The notes below the pieces were generated by a model. The model was not told where the DNA came from. It worked only from the letters and a program-made list of their open reading frames with translations, and did no database searches. Below, one piece after another: positions 61,928 to 64,000 of a DNA stretch of 64,000 nt. The first letter of the stretch is position 1, and each line of letters starts with the position of its first letter. Origin of the DNA: Burkholderia seminalis DSM 23518 (GTDB lineage: Bacteria; Pseudomonadota; Gammaproteobacteria; Burkholderiales; Burkholderiaceae); NCBI RefSeq assembly GCF_902832885.1, contig NZ_CADFDK010000009.1:186001-250000 (forward strand), written 5' to 3'. Position numbers and translations under genes: made by a program.

Positions 61928-63274
61928 ATGCCCCAATCGCTTCCCGCCGGAGCGACGCTCGCGCACGCGCGTGCGTCGGCTTCGGTATCCGAATTCAGCG
62001 ACGCGCAACTGTTCCGCAAGATCGCGTGGCGGATCGTCCCGTTCCTGTTCCTCTGCTACGTCGTGTCGTTTCTCGACCGCATCAACATCGGCTTCGCGCA
62101 GTTGCAGATGAAGCACGATCTCGGCTTCAGCGATGCGATGTACGGCCTCGGCGCCGCGGTGTTCTACGTCGGCTACGTATTCTGCGAAGTGCCGAGCAAC
62201 ATGCTGCTCGCGCGCTTCGGCGCGCGCCGGACATTCATGCGGATCATGCTGCTGTGGGGTCTCGCGTCGACCGGGATGATGTTCGTGTCGCAGCCGTCGC
62301 ACTTCTACGTGCTGCGCTTCCTGCTCGGCGTGTTCGAAGCCGGCTTCTTCCCCGGCATCGTGCTGTACCTGACCTACTGGTTCCCGGCGAACCGGCGCGC
62401 GGCGGCGATCTCGGTGTTCTTCGCGGGCGTCGCGGTGGCCGGCGTGCTCGGCGGCCTGCTGTCGGGCTGGATCATGCGCGACATGAGCGGCGTGCTCGGG
62501 CTGCACGGCTGGCAATGGATGTTCGCGATCGAAGGCGCGCCGGCGATCCTGCTCGCGTTCGCCGCGTTCACGTTCCTGGTCGACCGGCCGCAGGACGCCG
62601 CATGGCTCACGGCCGACGACAAGGCGCGCGTCGCCGCGCTGTGCGCCGAAGGCCGCGGGCACGGCAGCGCGTACGACGGGCGCAGCGTGATGGCCGCGCT
62701 CGCGAACCCGCGCGTGTACCTGTTCGCGTTCATCTATTTTTCGCTGACCTGCGCGTCGCTGACGCTCAACTTCTGGATGCCGCTGATGATCCGCGACTTC
62801 GGCGTGACCGATGTCGTCGCGGTGAGCCTCTACACGGTCGTGCCGAACGCGGTCGGCGCGGTCGGGCTGGTGCTGATCGCGCGCCGCTCGGACCGCACCG
62901 GCGAGCGCCGCAAGCACTTCGCGTGCTGCACGATCGGCGGCGGGCTCGCGCTCGCGGCGCTGACGCTGCACCTGCACAGCTTCGCGGCGATGCTCGCGTG
63001 CCTGTCGATCGCGGCGACGCTGATCTTCGCCGCGCTGCCGATCTTCTGGGCCGTACCGACCCGCTACCTGTCGGGCAACGCGGCCGCGGCCGGGATCGCG
63101 CTGATCAGCAGCCTCGGGATCACGAGCGGCATCGTCAGCCCGTGGGTGATCGGGATGATCCGCACGCGCACCGGCAGCATGGATCTCGCCGTGTACCTGC
63201 TCGCCGCGCTGCTGGTGGCCAGCGGCGCCGCGCTGATGCTCGGCGTGAAGGGCGAAAGCGCGCCACGCGGCTGA
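61928..63274 (+). CDS. MFS transporter, anion:cation symporter (ACS) type
   Basis: A 448-residue carrier with 12 predicted helices. ACS-family signatures: FLDRINIGFAQLQMKHDLGFSD near TM1 and EAGFFPGIVLYLTYWFPANRRA near TM4-5. It would import an organic anion such as an aromatic acid, sugar acid or dicarboxylate. It starts at ATG 61928 with GGAGAGAG upstream and is followed 86 bp later by a second carrier of the same family. Regulated probably by the divergent IclR protein. Confidence 0.92.
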   Translation: MPQSLPAGATLAHARASASVSEFSDAQLFRKIAWRIVPFLFLCYVVSFLDRINIGFAQLQMKHDLGFSDAMYGLGAAVFYVGYVFCEVPSNMLLARFGARRTFMRIMLLWGLASTGMMFVSQPSHFYVLRFLLGVFEAGFFPGIVLYLTYWFPANRRAAAISVFFAGVAVAGVLGGLLSGWIMRDMSGVLGLHGWQWMFAIEGAPAILLAFAAFTFLVDRPQDAAWLTADDKARVAALCAEGRGHGSAYDGRSVMAALANPRVYLFAFIYFSLTCASLTLNFWMPLMIRDFGVTDVVAVSLYTVVPNAVGAVGLVLIARRSDRTGERRKHFACCTIGGGLALAALTLHLHSFAAMLACLSIAATLIFAALPIFWAVPTRYLSGNAAAAGIALISSLGITSGIVSPWVIGMIRTRTGSMDLAVYLLAALLVASGAALMLGVKGESAPRG

Positions 63275-63360
63275 GCACGTGACGACCGGTCGCGGCCCGC
63301 GGGCGGCGGCGGCAGGCGCTTCCTCTTCGCCCGCACCCGAATCCATCGAGGAGACGATCG

Positions 63361-64000
63361 ATGTCAGCCCCTCTTCACGCGCACGCCGCACCGGCCGCCG
63401 TGTCCGCCGCCGGTTCGACGGATGCGGCCGGCGACGATGCGCTGTACCGCCGTATCGGCCTGCGGATCGTGCCGTTCCTGTTCATCTGCTACATCGTGTC
63501 GATCCTCGATCGCAGCAACATCGGCTTCGCGCAGTTGCAGATGCGGCAGGATCTCGGCCTGACCGACGCGATGTACAGCCTCGGCGCGGTGCTGTTCTTC
63601 GTCGGCTACGTGCTGTTCGAGGTGCCGAGCAACGCGCTGCTGCGCCGCTTCGGCGCGCGCCGCACGTTCGCGCGGATCATGTGCCTGTGGGGCGCGGTGT
63701 CGGTCGCGATGATCACCGTCGACAGCGCCCGGCACTTCTACGTGCTGCGCTTCCTGCTCGGGCTGTTCGAGGCCGGGTTCTTTCCGGGCGTGGTGTTCTA
63801 CCTGACGTACTGGTACCCGGCGCGGCGGCGCGCGTCGGTGCTGTCGATCTTCTACGCGGGCGTCGCGGTGGCCGGGATGGTCGGCGGGCTGCTGTCGGGC
63901 TGGCTCATGCGCGGGATGTCCGGCGTGATGGGGCTGCACGGCTGGCAATGGATGTTCGCGATCGAAGGCGCGCCCGCGATCCTGCTCGGCGTGGTCGCGT
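63361..64000 (+). CDS. MFS transporter, ACS type (3' end outside window)
   Basis: The first 213 residues of a second ACS-family carrier. ILDRSNIGFAQLQMRQDLGLTD and EAGFFPGVVFYLTYWYPARRRA mirror the upstream gene, with high similarity through at least five helices; the two look like tandem paralogues. The N-terminus has an Ala-rich extension before the first helix. The C-terminal half lies outside the window. Confidence 0.9.
   Translation, partial: MSAPLHAHAAPAAVSAAGSTDAAGDDALYRRIGLRIVPFLFICYIVSILDRSNIGFAQLQMRQDLGLTDAMYSLGAVLFFVGYVLFEVPSNALLRRFGARRTFARIMCLWGAVSVAMITVDSARHFYVLRFLLGLFEAGFFPGVVFYLTYWYPARRRASVLSIFYAGVAVAGMVGGLLSGWLMRGMSGVMGLHGWQWMFAIEGAPAILLGVVA

Overview
The window is high-GC, gene-dense proteobacterial DNA that reads as a Burkholderia, most likely a Burkholderia cepacia complex member. 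The main reasons are the AidA/PixA-family proteins, the Burkholderia-type trimeric porin, an IrlR/CopR-like two-component pair attached to an RND pump, and the abundance of LysR, AraC, IclR, MocR and LacI regulators. No rRNA, tRNA, ribosomal protein or replication gene was found in 64 kb. That suggests accessory or secondary-replicon DNA, but this is an inference. No insertion sequence, integrase or CRISPR array was seen.

Layout. 1-5.6 kb: a probable sulfur-scavenging cluster (SsuD-like flavin monooxygenase, divergent acyl-CoA-dehydrogenase-like flavoprotein, LysR regulator, cysteine-dioxygenase-type enzyme, four-domain rhodanese). 5.6-9.9 kb: a lipoprotein glycerophosphodiesterase, an isolated squalene/phytoene-synthase-like enzyme and a porin with a long leader. 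10-15.2 kb: a five-gene drug-efflux operon (tetR, membrane fusion protein, ABC ATPase, ABC permease, outer-membrane factor) in which four of the five genes are chained by 4-bp overlaps. 15.4-19.9 kb: cupin, AhpD-like protein, MocR regulator, LysR regulator and an SDR preceded by a perfect operator-like palindrome. 19.9-24.5 kb: a levan module (GH68 levansucrase, GH32 levanase, divergent LacI repressor) with two LacI operators placed on a recognisable promoter. 24.5-29.5 kb: DJ-1/PfpI protein, Old Yellow Enzyme, AI-2E/PerM transporter, small lipoprotein, SDR, and a pair of TetR-type operators with no adjacent regulator.

29.9-32.1 kb holds three AidA/PixA-family genes, two leftward and one rightward, around an AT-rich divergent promoter with a repeated TGTAATTG motif. 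34-41.9 kb is a complete aldoxime-to-carboxylate pathway. One arm encodes an Fe-type nitrile hydratase (alpha, beta) and its CobW/P47K activator. The divergent arm encodes an outer-membrane channel-like protein, a heme aldoxime dehydratase, an amidase-signature amidase and an AraC-type regulator. Aldoxime would become nitrile, then amide, then acid. The regulator is broken in this sequence by a run of seven G.

42-50.1 kb: an RND efflux operon (pump, adaptor, outer-membrane factor, response regulator, sensor kinase). 50.3-52.9 kb: a Crp/Fnr-type regulator divergent from an acyl-CoA synthetase. 52.9-58.3 kb: chemoreceptor, YqaA-like membrane protein, K+ channel with RCK domain, LysE exporter and its divergent Lrp-type regulator. 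58.5-64 kb: a small ORF with its own promoter and operator-like palindrome, an unusual tandem-fused IclR regulator, and a divergent metallo-hydrolase plus two tandem MFS transporters, the second cut by the window edge.

All functions are read from motifs and family resemblance. Promoters and operators were found by eye and none has been tested.
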